Shown: positions 8,403 to 18,590 of the stretch, piece by piece
Layout of the letters: the number at the start of each line of letters is the position of its first letter
How positions within the stretch are numbered: position 1 is the stretch's first letter
Origin: Rhodospirillales bacterium
Lineage (GTDB): Bacteria > Pseudomonadota > Alphaproteobacteria > Reyranellales > Reyranellaceae
Direction of reading: 5' to 3'
DNA: 64,000 nt
Assembly (NCBI GenBank): GCA_016699855.1
Contig: CP064988.1
Location: 3,066,501 to 3,130,500, forward strand
Notes under the pieces: model-generated
The model's database searches: none
What the model saw: the letters and a program-made list of their open reading frames with translations, nothing else
Told to the model about the DNA's origin: nothing
Translations under genes and position numbers: made by a program

Positions 8403-9650
8403 TCAGCGGCCGTTGGCTGTGGCGTCGACGCGCCACAGCGCGTGGCGCCAGCGCAGCGCGATGACCAGGGTGAAGGCGAGACCGATGGCGCAGTAGGCGG
8501 TCGCGGTGGCGGAGAAGCCGAAGCGCTGGATCAGCGGTCCGGCCGCCAGCAGGCCCAGCGGATAGCCGTAGACCGCGAGCATGCGCACGCCCATGACGCG
8601 CCCGCGCATCGCCGGCGGCACGACGCGCAGCAGCATGACGGCCATCGGCACCATGCTGAGGCTCTGCACGAGGCCGGCCGCCAGCAGGGTGGCGCAGCCC
8701 GCCAGCGGCCCGCCGGCGTGCGCGAAGGCGATGGTCGCGGCGAACCACAGCGCGGTCGACACCAGCATGACCCGCGCCGGCCGGATCGTGGCGCCGCGCA
8801 CGCTGAGCGCGACCGAGCCGAGCAGGGCGCCGGTGGCGAAGCTGGCCACCAGCCAGCCCAGCCCGGTCTGGTCGAGGTGGTAGACGTCCTTGGCGACGTG
8901 CGCGAGCAGCGCGCCGGTCAGCGGGAACGCCGTCAGGTTGACGAGGAAGGCGAGGTACATCGCCGCCCGCAGCGGCGGCGTCGCCCAGATGTAGGCGAGG
9001 CCGTCGCGCAGGTCGCGCAGCGGCGAGACGCGCGGCGCGGCGGCCGGCGCGCGCGCCGCGCCGCCGGCGACGCCGAGGGTCAGCGCCAGGCTGAGCGCGT
9101 AGAAGGCGCAGATCGCGATGTAGGCCGGGCCCATGCCCATGGTCGCGACCAGGCCGGCGCCGGCCAGCGCGCCGGCGACGCGGGCGGAGTCCATCGTCGT
9201 GCGCGAGACGCCCATGGCGCGCATCAGCAGGTCGGGCGGCATGGTCTCGCCGACCAGCACGTTGCGCATCAGCAGGTCCGACGGCCGCACCGTGCCGGCC
9301 AGCAGCGCGACCACGAACACCGTGACCGGCGTGGCGGCGCCGCTGATGAACAGGACCGCCAGCGTGGCGGCGAGCGCCAGATAGGCCGCGCGCATCAGGC
9401 ACAGCAGGTTGCGGTGGCCGATGCGGTCGCCGGCGACGCCGAACATCGGCGCCGCCAGGGTGCCCAGGAACTGCAGCGAGCCGAACACCGCGAGCACGAC
9501 GACCGAGCCGGTCTCGACCAGCATGTACCAGCCGAGGATCAGCGTCTCCATCTCGAACGCCCACGACGTCGCGAGATCGGCCGGCCACTGGAAGCGGAAG
9601 CTGCGCACGCCGAACGGCGCCAGCGCGGGCACGCGCGACGTCACGCCCAT
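8403..9650 (-). CDS. MFS transporter (MFS_3/EntS-like)
   Basis: A 415-residue integral membrane protein with about 12 hydrophobic segments, matching the enterobactin-exporter-like branch of the major facilitator superfamily. The typical loop between segments 2 and 3 is present as GVAGDRIGHRNLL, and the repeat of that motif in the second half is RGRVMGVR. It probably acts as an exporter of small molecules at the inner membrane; the cargo is unknown. It is transcribed toward the monooxygenase operon with a gap of about 150 bases, so it may be separately expressed. Confidence 0.85.
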   Translation of the reverse strand: MGVTSRVPALAPFGVRSFRFQWPADLATSWAFEMETLILGWYMLVETGSVVVLAVFGSLQFLGTLAAPMFGVAGDRIGHRNLLCLMRAAYLALAATLAVLFISGAATPVTVFVVALLAGTVRPSDLLMRNVLVGETMPPDLLMRAMGVSRTTMDSARVAGALAGAGLVATMGMGPAYIAICAFYALSLALTLGVAGGAARAPAAAPRVSPLRDLRDGLAYIWATPPLRAAMYLAFLVNLTAFPLTGALLAHVAKDVYHLDQTGLGWLVASFATGALLGSVALSVRGATIRPARVMLVSTALWFAATIAFAHAGGPLAGCATLLAAGLVQSLSMVPMAVMLLRVVPPAMRGRVMGVRMLAVYGYPLGLLAAGPLIQRFGFSATATAYCAIGLAFTLVIALRWRHALWRVDATANGR

Positions 9651-9742
9651 CCGTCGACGCTCCCGCGCGCCATGCGTTCCCCCGTTGGCGCGCTAGGAGC
9701 CCGGGCCCCCGGCGCGCGGCGGGATCATACACCGCGGCATGG

Positions 9743-10600
<858 letters not shown>

Positions 10601-10625
10601 GGGGCGGCGGCTCCGGCGGGAGGCC

Positions 10626-10654
10626 GGAGGGGGCGCGGCGGCCGCGCCCCCTCC
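10626..10654 (-). promoter_or_regulatory. intercistronic GC-rich hairpin between the binding-protein gene and livF
   Basis: A 14-base perfect inverted repeat (10626-10639 with 10641-10654) lies between the stop of the solute-binding-protein gene and the livF start. No T-run follows on the transcribed strand. It is therefore better read as a stabilising or partial-termination hairpin that raises binding-protein mRNA over the downstream ATPase, as is known for other ABC operons. Confidence 0.6.
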
Positions 10655-10670
10655 GTCGTGCGGTGGAGGG

Positions 10671-11963
10671 CTAGTAGCCCAGCCACTCCGGCTTGCGCGG
10701 CACCTTGATGTCCGCGACCTTCTCCATCTTGATCACGCCCTTGGCGAGCAGGTCGGTGTACTCGCCCTGGTCGGTGTCGCCGGTGACGCGGCCGCGCATC
10801 AGCCCGACGGTGTCGACGCTGCGGTGGTCGGTCGCCGTCCAGGTCACGGGCGGGCACATGCCCTCCGTCTTCGCCGGCACGAAGTCCTTCATGCCCTCGA
10901 GCGCGGCCTTGATGCCCTCGCCGTTCAGCTTCCCCGCCTTGTCGGCGATGCGCATCGCCTCGGCGAGGTAGAGGACCTGGCAGGCGCCGCGGACGTAGGG
11001 CAGGGCGCGGTGGGCCTTGCCGGTCGGATCGGACATGTTCGAGATGGCGCGGAACGTCGCCATGCCCGGCACGTTGGCGCCCCACGCCTCCTGTCCGACG
11101 ACCCAGACGATGCCGTCCGCCGCCTTGCCCGAGGCCTTGAGGCCGGGCTCGTCCATGCCCCAGATGTTGGCCATGAACTGCACGTTGACGCCGACGGTGG
11201 CGCAGGAGCGCAGCAGCGCGATGTTGGCGCCCGTCGTGTTGGCCATGAAGGCGTAGTTGGCGCCCGACGACTGCAGCGCCAGGCACTGCGCCTTGAAGTC
11301 GCCGCCCGCCAGCGCGTACTGGATCGACGGCACGACGTCGAAGCCCAGCTCCTTGGCCAGCGACTCGCCGGCTTCCTTGGGCGCCAGCGGATAGGGGTGG
11401 TTGTCGCCGAGATGGATGTATTTCGGCTTGCCGGCGCCGCCCTTGCGCTTCCAGTCCTCGGCCGCCCAGATCAGCAGCGCGCGGGCGCCGTCGGAGTACG
11501 ACGCGGCGCCGAAGAAGTTGTAGGGCGCGGGCTTGATCTTGCCCTCCTTCGCCTTGGCGCTCACGCCGGCCGGATCGGTGAGGTGCCCCGACAGCGAGAG
11601 CGAGAAGTAGGGGATCTTGTCCTGGGCGATGAAGCCCACCATCGCCTCGGTGTCGTTGGTGCCGTAGCCCTGGATCGCGACGGCGCCCTCGTCCTTCCAC
11701 TTCTTGTAGAGCTGGATCGAGCGCTGCGTCTGGTAGCCGTAGTCGACGGTCTCGACGTCGATCATCTTGCCGTTGATGCCGCCGTTGGCGTTGATCCAGG
11801 CGAAGGCGTCGACCTTGCCGGGACCGGAGATCTTGCCGACGCTCGACGTGGCGCCGGTGTAGTCGACGAGATTGCCGACCTTGATCTTCTGCTGGGCGAG
11901 CGCCGGTCCGGCCAGCAGCGCGCCGGCGGCGACGGACGTCAGGATCGCGCGTTTGAACGTCAT
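10671..11963 (-). CDS. ABC transporter substrate-binding protein (Liv type)
   Basis: The 430-residue periplasmic solute-binding subunit of the Liv-type transporter. The ATG at 11963 has a perfect AGGAGG ribosome site. The N terminus is a classical signal peptide (MTFKRAILTS then a hydrophobic core, cleavage probably after ALA at about residue 23). The mature protein starts QQKIKVGNLVDYTGATS and has the peripla_BP_6 order (GINGKMIDVETVDYGYQ, SLSGHLTDPAGVS, IWGMDEPGL). The frame is open upstream into livM, but the signal peptide fixes the start. Ligand specificity cannot be read; the neighbouring acyl-CoA ligase hints at a carboxylic acid. Confidence 0.9.
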   Translation of the reverse strand: MTFKRAILTSVAAGALLAGPALAQQKIKVGNLVDYTGATSSVGKISGPGKVDAFAWINANGGINGKMIDVETVDYGYQTQRSIQLYKKWKDEGAVAIQGYGTNDTEAMVGFIAQDKIPYFSLSLSGHLTDPAGVSAKAKEGKIKPAPYNFFGAASYSDGARALLIWAAEDWKRKGGAGKPKYIHLGDNHPYPLAPKEAGESLAKELGFDVVPSIQYALAGGDFKAQCLALQSSGANYAFMANTTGANIALLRSCATVGVNVQFMANIWGMDEPGLKASGKAADGIVWVVGQEAWGANVPGMATFRAISNMSDPTGKAHRALPYVRGACQVLYLAEAMRIADKAGKLNGEGIKAALEGMKDFVPAKTEGMCPPVTWTATDHRSVDTVGLMRGRVTGDTDQGEYTDLLAKGVIKMEKVADIKVPRKPEWLGY

Positions 11964-11992
11964 GGCATTCCTCCTGCTTTGGTTGGTACGCT

Positions 11993-13081
11993 TCAGTACG
12001 AGAACGGGTAGAGCTTCCAGTACGCCTTGATCTTGCGCCAGCGGGCGGCGAGGCCCTCGGGCTCGAATATCAGGAACAGCACGATGGCGAGCCCGATCGC
12101 CATCTCCTTCAGGTAGGCGAGGCCCTCGTTGAAGCCGGCGCTCTGGCCGATCCCCAGGCCCTGCACGATCCGGACGACGCCCTGCATGAACTCGGGCAGG
12201 AACAGGATGAAGACGGTGCCCATCAGGCTGCCCATCACCGAGCCGAGGCCGCCGATGATGACCATCGCCAGGAAGTTGATCGACAGCAGCAGGTCGAACG
12301 CCTCGGCCGACACGAAGCTGGTGTAGTGCGCCATCAGCGCGCCGCCGATCCCGGCGTAGAACGACGAGATGCCGAACGCCAGGATGCGGTAGTACGTGAG
12401 GTTGATCCCCATGATCTCGGCGGACAGGTAGTGGTCGCGCAGCGCCACCATGGCGCGGCCGTCGCGCGTGCGCATCAGGTTGGCCGCGAACACGTACATC
12501 GCCACGAGGTAGAACAGCACCACGTAGTAGTAGCTGCGGTCGCCCGACAGCGTGAGGCCGAACAGCGAGAACGGCGGGGCGTTGGCGCCCGAGGCGCCGC
12601 CGGTGAACCACGCCGCGCGGCTGAAGAAATCCTGCAGGACGAACTGCGACGCCAGCGTCGCGATCGCGAGGTAGAGCCCCTTCAGACGGCCCGCCGGCAG
12701 GCCGACGACCACCCCGAGCAGCGCCGTCGCCAGCCCGGCCAGCGGGATGCTCAACGCCACCGGCACGCCGTGGCGGCCCGAGAGGTAGGCCGACATGAAG
12801 GCGCCGAAGCCGAAGAACGCGGAGTGGCCGAGCGAGATCTGCCCGGTGAATCCGACGAGGATGTTCAGGCCCAGCGCGGCGATGCCGTAGTAGGCGATCT
12901 GGATGACCAGCGCGAGCCAGTACGAGGAGACCAGCGACTTGCCGCCGAACTGCATCGGCAGGACGCACAGCGCCAGCAGCGCCACGGCGCAGGCGATCGC
13001 CGAGCCGCGGGTCGGGAAGATCGTGCGGTCGGCCTGGTAGGTGGTGCGGAAGTCGCCCGCGGGGCGCATCGAGCCGGCCAT
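11993..13081 (-). CDS. livM: branched-chain amino acid-type ABC transporter permease (LivM-like)
   Basis: A 362-residue inner-membrane permease with about nine or ten hydrophobic segments. The LivM signature is clear: YYGIAALGLNILVGFTGQISLGHSAFFG in the first third, GRLKGLYLAIATLA in the middle, and INFLAMVIIGGLGSVMGSLMG near the end, which contacts the ATPase. It starts one base after the stop of livH, so the two permeases are translationally linked. A 29-base gap with an AGGAGG site separates it from the binding-protein gene downstream. Confidence 0.93.
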   Translation of the reverse strand: MAGSMRPAGDFRTTYQADRTIFPTRGSAIACAVALLALCVLPMQFGGKSLVSSYWLALVIQIAYYGIAALGLNILVGFTGQISLGHSAFFGFGAFMSAYLSGRHGVPVALSIPLAGLATALLGVVVGLPAGRLKGLYLAIATLASQFVLQDFFSRAAWFTGGASGANAPPFSLFGLTLSGDRSYYYVVLFYLVAMYVFAANLMRTRDGRAMVALRDHYLSAEIMGINLTYYRILAFGISSFYAGIGGALMAHYTSFVSAEAFDLLLSINFLAMVIIGGLGSVMGSLMGTVFILFLPEFMQGVVRIVQGLGIGQSAGFNEGLAYLKEMAIGLAIVLFLIFEPEGLAARWRKIKAYWKLYPFSY

Positions 13082-13082
13082 C

Positions 13083-13976
13083 TCACACCCGCTCGATGTT
13101 CTTGGTGCCGAACAGCCCGTAGGGCTTGATCAGCAGGATGATCAGCATGGCGTAGAACGGCGCGACGGTGATCAGGTTGCCGAAGCCGAGGTACTCGGCG
13201 TCGAGGAACTGCGCCAGCCCCTCCAGCAGACCGATGATCAGGCCGCCGAGCACGGCGCCGACGATCGATTCGAGGCCGCCGACGATCACCGCCGGGAACA
13301 CCTTGACGCCGACCGTCGCGACCGACGCCGACACGCCCGACACCAGCCCGACCACCACGCCGGCCAGCGCCGAGACCACCGCCGAGATCGCCCACGACAG
13401 CGCGAAAACGCGCTTGACCGACACGCCCATGCTCTGCGCGACCTGCTGGTCGAACGCCGTCGCGCGCATCGCCAGGCCCATCTTCGAGAATTTGAAGAAG
13501 TAGGCGAAGCCGACCATGATGACGACCGATATGCCGAGGCTCATCAGGTAGGCCGTCTCGACGTTGAGGCCGAGCACCTTCACCGTGCTGGTGTCGAACA
13601 CCGGCGGGAACGGCTGGGTGAAGACGCCGAACACCCACCGCAGCAGCGCCTGGAAGAAGATCGACAGCCAGATCGTCACCATCACGATCGAGATCACCGG
13701 CTCGCCGATCAGCGGCCGCAGCACGATCACCTGAACCGCCACGCCGAGCAGCGCCATGAAGACGAGGCAGACGGGGAAGCCGGCCCAGAACGGCAGCTTG
13801 AACTCGGCCACCAGCCACCAGCACACCCAGGCGCCGATCAGCACGAACTCGCCCTGCGCGAAGTTCACGACCTGGCTGGCCTTGTAGATCAGCACGAAGC
13901 ACATCGCGACGACGCCGTAGAGCGCGCCGACGATCAGGCCGTTGACGACGAGCTGCACCAGGAGCTGGGTGTTCAT
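13083..13976 (-). CDS. livH: branched-chain amino acid-type ABC transporter permease (LivH-like)
   Basis: A 297-residue inner-membrane permease, the partner of LivM. Features of the family are LVVNGLIVGALYGVVAMCFVLIYKASQVVNFAQGEF at the N terminus, RATAFDQQVAQSMGV after the middle helices, and KVFPAVIVGGLESIVGAVLGGLIIGLLE in the cytoplasmic loop that binds the ATPase. About eight hydrophobic segments are visible. It lies 46 bases after the acyl-CoA ligase gene in the same operon. Confidence 0.93.
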   Translation of the reverse strand: MNTQLLVQLVVNGLIVGALYGVVAMCFVLIYKASQVVNFAQGEFVLIGAWVCWWLVAEFKLPFWAGFPVCLVFMALLGVAVQVIVLRPLIGEPVISIVMVTIWLSIFFQALLRWVFGVFTQPFPPVFDTSTVKVLGLNVETAYLMSLGISVVIMVGFAYFFKFSKMGLAMRATAFDQQVAQSMGVSVKRVFALSWAISAVVSALAGVVVGLVSGVSASVATVGVKVFPAVIVGGLESIVGAVLGGLIIGLLEGLAQFLDAEYLGFGNLITVAPFYAMLIILLIKPYGLFGTKNIERV

Positions 13977-14022
13977 CGGCGGCCGTCGGCTGGCAGGGCG
14001 GTCATGGCGGCTCCCGTCGCGC

Positions 14023-15954
14023 TCAGGCCGACCGCGCCGCCGCCGCGTCGCCGGGCGAGGCGACGGGCAGGGTGGTGCGCACGCGCTGGCGCGAGCCGTC
14101 CTGGAAGGTGATCTCGGTGTCGATGCGGACGTCGGCCGCGCCGGAGTAGATCGCCTCGATGATGTCGGCGTACTTCTCCGCGATGACGCCGCGGCGCACC
14201 TTGCGGGTGCGCGTCAGCTCGCCGTCGTCGGCGTCGAGCTCCTTGTAGAGCAGCACGAACTTGCGCAGCCTCTGGGCCGGCGGCAGCGAGGCGTTGACGC
14301 GCTCGATCTCGCCGGCGATCAGGCCGTAGACCTCCGGCCGGCCGGCGAGGTCCGAGTAGGTCGTGAACGACATCCGGTTCTGCTCGGCCCACTTCGACAC
14401 GATGGCGAAGCGGATGCAGACGATGGCGGCGGGATGCTCGCGGCGGTCGCCGAGGATCACGGCCTCGCTGATGTAGGGCGAGAATTTCAGCTTGTTCTCG
14501 ATGAACTGAGGCGAGAAGCGCTCGCCGCCGGCTGTGGTCGCGAGGTCGCGCATGCGGTCGATGACCACGAGCTGTCCCGACGGCTTGAAGTAGCCGGCGT
14601 CGCCGGTGTGCATCCAGCCGTCGCGCAGGTCGGCGCGCGTCGCCTCCTCGTTCCGGTAGTAGCCCGAGAACATGTAGGGGTGCGCGCTGACGATCTCGCC
14701 GACGCCGTTGGGGTCGGGGTTGTCGATCCGGATCTTGTACTCCTCGCCGAGCCCGGTGCCGACGGCGTCGAAGTCGACCTGGCCGCCGGGCCGCTGCGTG
14801 CAGTAGATGCCGGCCAGCTCGGTCTGGCCGTAGAGCTGCAGCATCGGCAGGCCCATGGCCATGAAGAACTTGAAGGTGTCGGGCCCCATCGCCGCGCCGC
14901 CGGTGCTGGCGAAGCGCAGGCGGGTGAAACCGAGCCGGTCGCGCAGCGCTCTGAGCACGACGCCCTGCGCCAGCGCGCTGACGCGGCCGCCCTCGACGCC
15001 CTTCAGCGCCATGTCGAGGCCCCACTGGAACATGCGGCGCTTGAACGGCGAGGCGTCGATGATGCGCGCCCGCACGTCGGCGGCGATCTGCTCCCACACG
15101 CGCGGCGCCAGGAACATGAAGGTCGGCGCGATCTCGCGCAGATCGGCCATCACCGTGTCGGGATTCTCGACGAAGTTGACCTTGTGGCGGCAGACCAGCG
15201 GCTGGTAGAGGCCCTGGAACTGCTCGCCGATCCACGCCATCGGCAGCAGCGAGACGTACTCGTCGTCGGGCCCCAGCCCGAACAGGTCGCAGTAGATGGC
15301 GACGTGGCGGATGAAGCGGCCCGACGCGATGCTCACGAGCTTCGGGTGCGACGTGGTGCCCGAGGTCGAGCACAGGATCGCCTGGTCCTCGCCCGATGTC
15401 GCGTCGACCAGCGAGTCCCACAGCCCGGGCTCGGCGGCGGCCGTCGCGCGCGCCCTCTCCAGCAGCGAGTCGCGCGCCACCAGCCGCGGATCGTCGTACT
15501 TGCGCATGCCGCGGGCGTCGCAATAGACGATCCAGCGCACCGACGGCGCGTCGGAGGCGGCGCGCAGGATCTTGTCGACCTGCTCCTCGTTCTCCGCGAC
15601 CACGACCTTGGCGGCGGCGAAGTCCACGAGGTAGCCGATCTCCGATTCCAGCGCCTCCTGGTAGAGACCCATGGTCAGCGCGCGCACCGCGTGCGCGCCG
15701 ACCGCGGCGGCGATCCAGTCCGGCCGCGAGTCGCCCACGATGGCGACGACGTCGTCCTTGCCGACGCCGAGCCCGCGCAGGGCCAGCGCCCAGAGCTTGG
15801 CGCGGTCGTGGAAATCGGCCCAGGTGTACGACTTCCACAGGCCGAGGTCCTTCTCGCGCAGCGCCGTGTCGGCGCCGTGCGTCCGCGCGTTGTGGCGCAG
15901 CAGCCTCGGCAGCGTGTCGTGGGTCTCGACGTGGGCGAACCGGGCCGGGATCAC
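14023..15954 (-). CDS. AMP-dependent acyl-CoA synthetase (long-chain fatty-acid-CoA ligase type)
   Basis: A 643-residue ATP-dependent ligase that adenylates a carboxylic acid and transfers it to CoA. Motifs in order are the P-loop ILCSTSGTTSHPK, the A5 motif LYGQTELAG, the A7 motif GWMHTGDAGYF, the hinge region VIDRMRDL and the C-terminal TRTRKVRRG. The start chosen is GTG 15954, whose GTGA overlaps the stop of livG by four bases, a clear case of coupled translation. The frame stays open upstream inside livG but that is a shadow. Its place between transporter genes suggests the imported substrate is activated to a CoA thioester on entry. Confidence 0.9.
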   Translation of the reverse strand: MIPARFAHVETHDTLPRLLRHNARTHGADTALREKDLGLWKSYTWADFHDRAKLWALALRGLGVGKDDVVAIVGDSRPDWIAAAVGAHAVRALTMGLYQEALESEIGYLVDFAAAKVVVAENEEQVDKILRAASDAPSVRWIVYCDARGMRKYDDPRLVARDSLLERARATAAAEPGLWDSLVDATSGEDQAILCSTSGTTSHPKLVSIASGRFIRHVAIYCDLFGLGPDDEYVSLLPMAWIGEQFQGLYQPLVCRHKVNFVENPDTVMADLREIAPTFMFLAPRVWEQIAADVRARIIDASPFKRRMFQWGLDMALKGVEGGRVSALAQGVVLRALRDRLGFTRLRFASTGGAAMGPDTFKFFMAMGLPMLQLYGQTELAGIYCTQRPGGQVDFDAVGTGLGEEYKIRIDNPDPNGVGEIVSAHPYMFSGYYRNEEATRADLRDGWMHTGDAGYFKPSGQLVVIDRMRDLATTAGGERFSPQFIENKLKFSPYISEAVILGDRREHPAAIVCIRFAIVSKWAEQNRMSFTTYSDLAGRPEVYGLIAGEIERVNASLPPAQRLRKFVLLYKELDADDGELTRTRKVRRGVIAEKYADIIEAIYSGAADVRIDTEITFQDGSRQRVRTTLPVASPGDAAAARSA

Positions 15955-16766
15955 GCGGCCGCCTCCGCCACCGCGGCGCCGTGGTCCTCGCCGAGATAGG
16001 CGCGCCGGACCTCGTCGCTGGCCTTGATCTGGTCGGGATCGCCCTCGGCGATCTTGCGGCCGAAATCGAGCACCATCACGCGGTGCGAGAGATCCATGAC
16101 CACGCCCATGTCGTGCTCGATCATCACGACCGTGATGCCCCACTCCTCGTTGAGGTCGACGATGAAGCGGGCCATGTCCTCCTTCTCCTCGAGGTTCATG
16201 CCGGCCATCGGCTCGTCGAGCAGCAGCAGCTCGGGCTTCAGCGCCACGGCGCGCGCCAGCTCGACCCGCTTGCGCAGGCCGTAGGCCAGGGTGCCGGCGG
16301 CCTCGTTGCGGATCGCCTGGATGTCGAGGAAGTCGATGATCTCCTCGACGGCGGCGCGGTGCTCGGCCTCCTCCTGGCGCGCGCCGCCGATCCAGTAGGC
16401 CATGCCGCGCAGGAAGCCGGCCTTCATCAGGTGGTGGCGGCCGACCGTGATGTTGTCGAGCACCGACATGCCGTTGAACAGCGCGAGGTTCTGGAAGGTG
16501 CGCCCGATGCCGAGGTCGGCGCGCTTGTTCGGGCTCATGCGCGTGATGTCGCGGCCCTTGTGCAGGATGCGCCCGGAGGTCGGCTGGTAGCGGCCGGAGA
16601 TGCAGTTCAGCGTCGAGGTCTTGCCGGCGCCGTTCGGCCCGATGATCGAGAACAGCTCGCCCTCGCGCACGGCGCAGCTCACGTCGGACATGGCGCGCAC
16701 GCCGCCGAACCGCAGGCTCACGTCGTCGAGTTCGAGGATCGGCGCGCGATCCGCGTCGTCACCCAT
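15951..16766 (-). CDS. livG: branched-chain amino acid-type ABC transporter ATP-binding protein (LivG-like)
   Basis: A 271-residue ATPase, first gene of the Liv-type operon. Walker A is IIGPNGAGKTST, the Q-loop is GRTFQNLALFNGMSV, Walker B is LLLLDEPMAGMN and the switch His is in VVMIEHDMGVVM. The signature segment is GTLAYGLRKRVELARA, where the canonical LSGG is degenerate (AYGL); this is common in LivG-like ATPases of this transporter subgroup. It overlaps the acyl-CoA ligase start by four bases. A candidate promoter lies about 75 bases upstream, just past the end of selO. Confidence 0.93.
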   Translation of the reverse strand: MGDDADRAPILELDDVSLRFGGVRAMSDVSCAVREGELFSIIGPNGAGKTSTLNCISGRYQPTSGRILHKGRDITRMSPNKRADLGIGRTFQNLALFNGMSVLDNITVGRHHLMKAGFLRGMAYWIGGARQEEAEHRAAVEEIIDFLDIQAIRNEAAGTLAYGLRKRVELARAVALKPELLLLDEPMAGMNLEEKEDMARFIVDLNEEWGITVVMIEHDMGVVMDLSHRVMVLDFGRKIAEGDPDQIKASDEVRRAYLGEDHGAAVAEAAA

Positions 16767-16839
16767 GGGCGCTGCTCCCTGTCGCGCCAGCCTGTCTTGG
16801 CGGTCCTTGTCACCCGCGAGGGTGCGGACCTTTGCATAT

Positions 16840-16868
16840 CAGGTATGGCCGATCGAGCGCCTAGTCAA
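16840..16868 (-). promoter_or_regulatory. candidate sigma70 promoter of the Liv-type operon
   Basis: On the minus strand TTGACT (16863-16868) is followed after 17 bases by TACCTG (16840-16845). It is placed about 75 bases before the livG ATG, in the gap after the same-strand selO gene. The -35 is perfect and the -10 weak. Prediction from pattern only. Confidence 0.45.
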
Positions 16869-16893
16869 TCGGGTTCATCGCGGCGGACGGCCG

Positions 16894-18423
16894 TCAGGTG
16901 CCGCAGAAGGTTCGGAGCACGCGTTCATCGGGCAAGGGCGGCTCGGTGTAGGCGGCGAATTCCGGCCGCTCCTCGAAGGGCCGCGCCAGCACCTCCATCA
17001 GCGTGTCGAACGGCGCCAGATCGCCGCGCTCGGCGGCGGACAGCGCCGCCTCGACACGATGGTTGCGCGGGATATAGGCGGGGTTGACCGCGCGCATCGC
17101 GTCGCGGCGCGCGGCGCCGTCCGTGGGCTCGCGCGCCAGCCGCGTCCGCCAATCCACCGCCCAGGCGTCGAAGGCGGCGGGGTCCGTGAACAGGTCGCGC
17201 AGGCCGGCGTCGGCCGCCGGGTCGGCGGCGGCGTCGCACAGGCGGCGGAAGGTCAAGGTGAAGTCGGCCTGGTTGGCGGCCATCGCGTCGAACAGCGCCT
17301 GCGTCAGCGCGGCGTCGCCGTCCTCGGCCGTCGTCAGTCCCAGCTTGGCGCGCAGGGCCGCGACCAACGCCGTCGAATACAACGGACCGAACGTCTTCAG
17401 CGACTCGTTGGCACGCGCCAGCGCCGCCTCGGTGTCGTCGTCGAACAGCGGCAACAGGGTCTCCGCCAGCCGCGCCATGTTCCAGGCCGCGATGCCGGGC
17501 TGGTTGGCGTAGGCGTAGCGGCCGCCCTCGTCGATCGAGCTGAACACGGTGGCGGGATCGTAGGCATCCATGAAGGCGCACGGCCCGTAGTCGATCGTCT
17601 CGCCGCTGATCGTCGTGTTGTCGGTGTTCATCACGCCGTGGATGAAGCCGATCGACATCCACTTCGCGACCAGCGCCGCCTGACGCGCCACGACGCGTTC
17701 GTAGAACGCCGGGTACGGGTTCGCCAACGCCGCGACGTCGGGGTAGTGGCGGGTGATGGCGTGGTCGGCCAGCCATCTCACGGCCTCGCCGTCGCGGCGC
17801 GCGGCGAAGAACTGGAACGTGCCGACGCGGAGGTGGCTGGACGCCACCCGCGTCAACACCGCGCCGGGCAGCGCCGTCTCGCGGTAGACCGGCTCGCCGG
17901 TGGTCACGGCGGCCAAGGTGCGCGTGGTCGGCACGCCCAGCGCCGCCATGGCCTCGCTGACGATGTATTCGCGCAGCACCGGGCCCAGCGCGGCGCGTCC
18001 GTCGCCGCGGCGCGAGAACGGCGTCGGGCCGGAGCCTTTGAGCTGGATGTCGCGCCGGGCGCCGGCGCGGTCGACCACCTCGCCCAGCAGGATGGCGCGT
18101 CCGTCGCCGAGCTGCGGCGTGAAATTGCCGAACTGATGGCCGGCGTAGGCCTGGGCCAGCGGTTCCGAGCCGTCGGCGATCCGGTTGCCGGCCAGAATCT
18201 CGACGCCCGCCGGCGTCGCCAGCGCGTCGGGATCGACCCCCAGCTCCAGCGCCAGAGGCCGGTTGACGCGGATCAGCGCCGGCGCCGCGACCGGCGTCGG
18301 GGCCAGCCGGGCGTGGAAGCGCGCCGGCAGCCGGGCGTAGCTGTTGTCGAACGGGAATGACGGCACGACGGCGGCCGCGGCCGGCCGCGTCGCCGCGAAA
18401 GGAATGCCCGTGTCGTTTGCCAT
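16894..18423 (-). CDS. selO: SelO (YdiU) family pseudokinase, protein AMPylator
   Basis: A 509-residue member of the SelO family, which has a flipped protein-kinase fold and transfers AMP to Ser, Thr or Tyr of target proteins, linked to redox stress. Visible family blocks are AYAGHQFGNFTPQLGDGRA, LKGSGPTPFSRRGDGRA, GVPTTRTLAAVTTGE, and HGVMNTDNTTISGETIDYGPC with the metal-binding Asn and DYG. The C terminus ends FCGT, so a Cys stands where many homologues carry selenocysteine. Length is normal. It is flanked downstream by the Liv-type operon and upstream by the low-GC island, so it marks the left border of that insertion. Confidence 0.93.
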   Translation of the reverse strand: MANDTGIPFAATRPAAAAVVPSFPFDNSYARLPARFHARLAPTPVAAPALIRVNRPLALELGVDPDALATPAGVEILAGNRIADGSEPLAQAYAGHQFGNFTPQLGDGRAILLGEVVDRAGARRDIQLKGSGPTPFSRRGDGRAALGPVLREYIVSEAMAALGVPTTRTLAAVTTGEPVYRETALPGAVLTRVASSHLRVGTFQFFAARRDGEAVRWLADHAITRHYPDVAALANPYPAFYERVVARQAALVAKWMSIGFIHGVMNTDNTTISGETIDYGPCAFMDAYDPATVFSSIDEGGRYAYANQPGIAAWNMARLAETLLPLFDDDTEAALARANESLKTFGPLYSTALVAALRAKLGLTTAEDGDAALTQALFDAMAANQADFTLTFRRLCDAAADPAADAGLRDLFTDPAAFDAWAVDWRTRLAREPTDGAARRDAMRAVNPAYIPRNHRVEAALSAAERGDLAPFDTLMEVLARPFEERPEFAAYTEPPLPDERVLRTFCGT

Positions 18424-18590
18424 GGCCGTCCAGCGCTGAGATCAGTTTGTAGATCGTTTGATTTACCACGACGAACAAGGGCGAGATCACTCGCTCGTGT
18501 GCTGCTTGGACTCTAACGACAACATCGGAGTTTGCAGATCTCGCGCAGACGAGGTCAAATAACATGGCAGCGGCGTGGATTGAGCGTTCA

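Noticed and set aside
6637..9732. One 1031-codon open frame covering the monooxygenase and the MFS gene region
   Set aside because: Only the part from 8253 downward encodes the monooxygenase; the upstream part overlaps the real MFS gene in another frame and is the open-frame artefact expected at this GC content.
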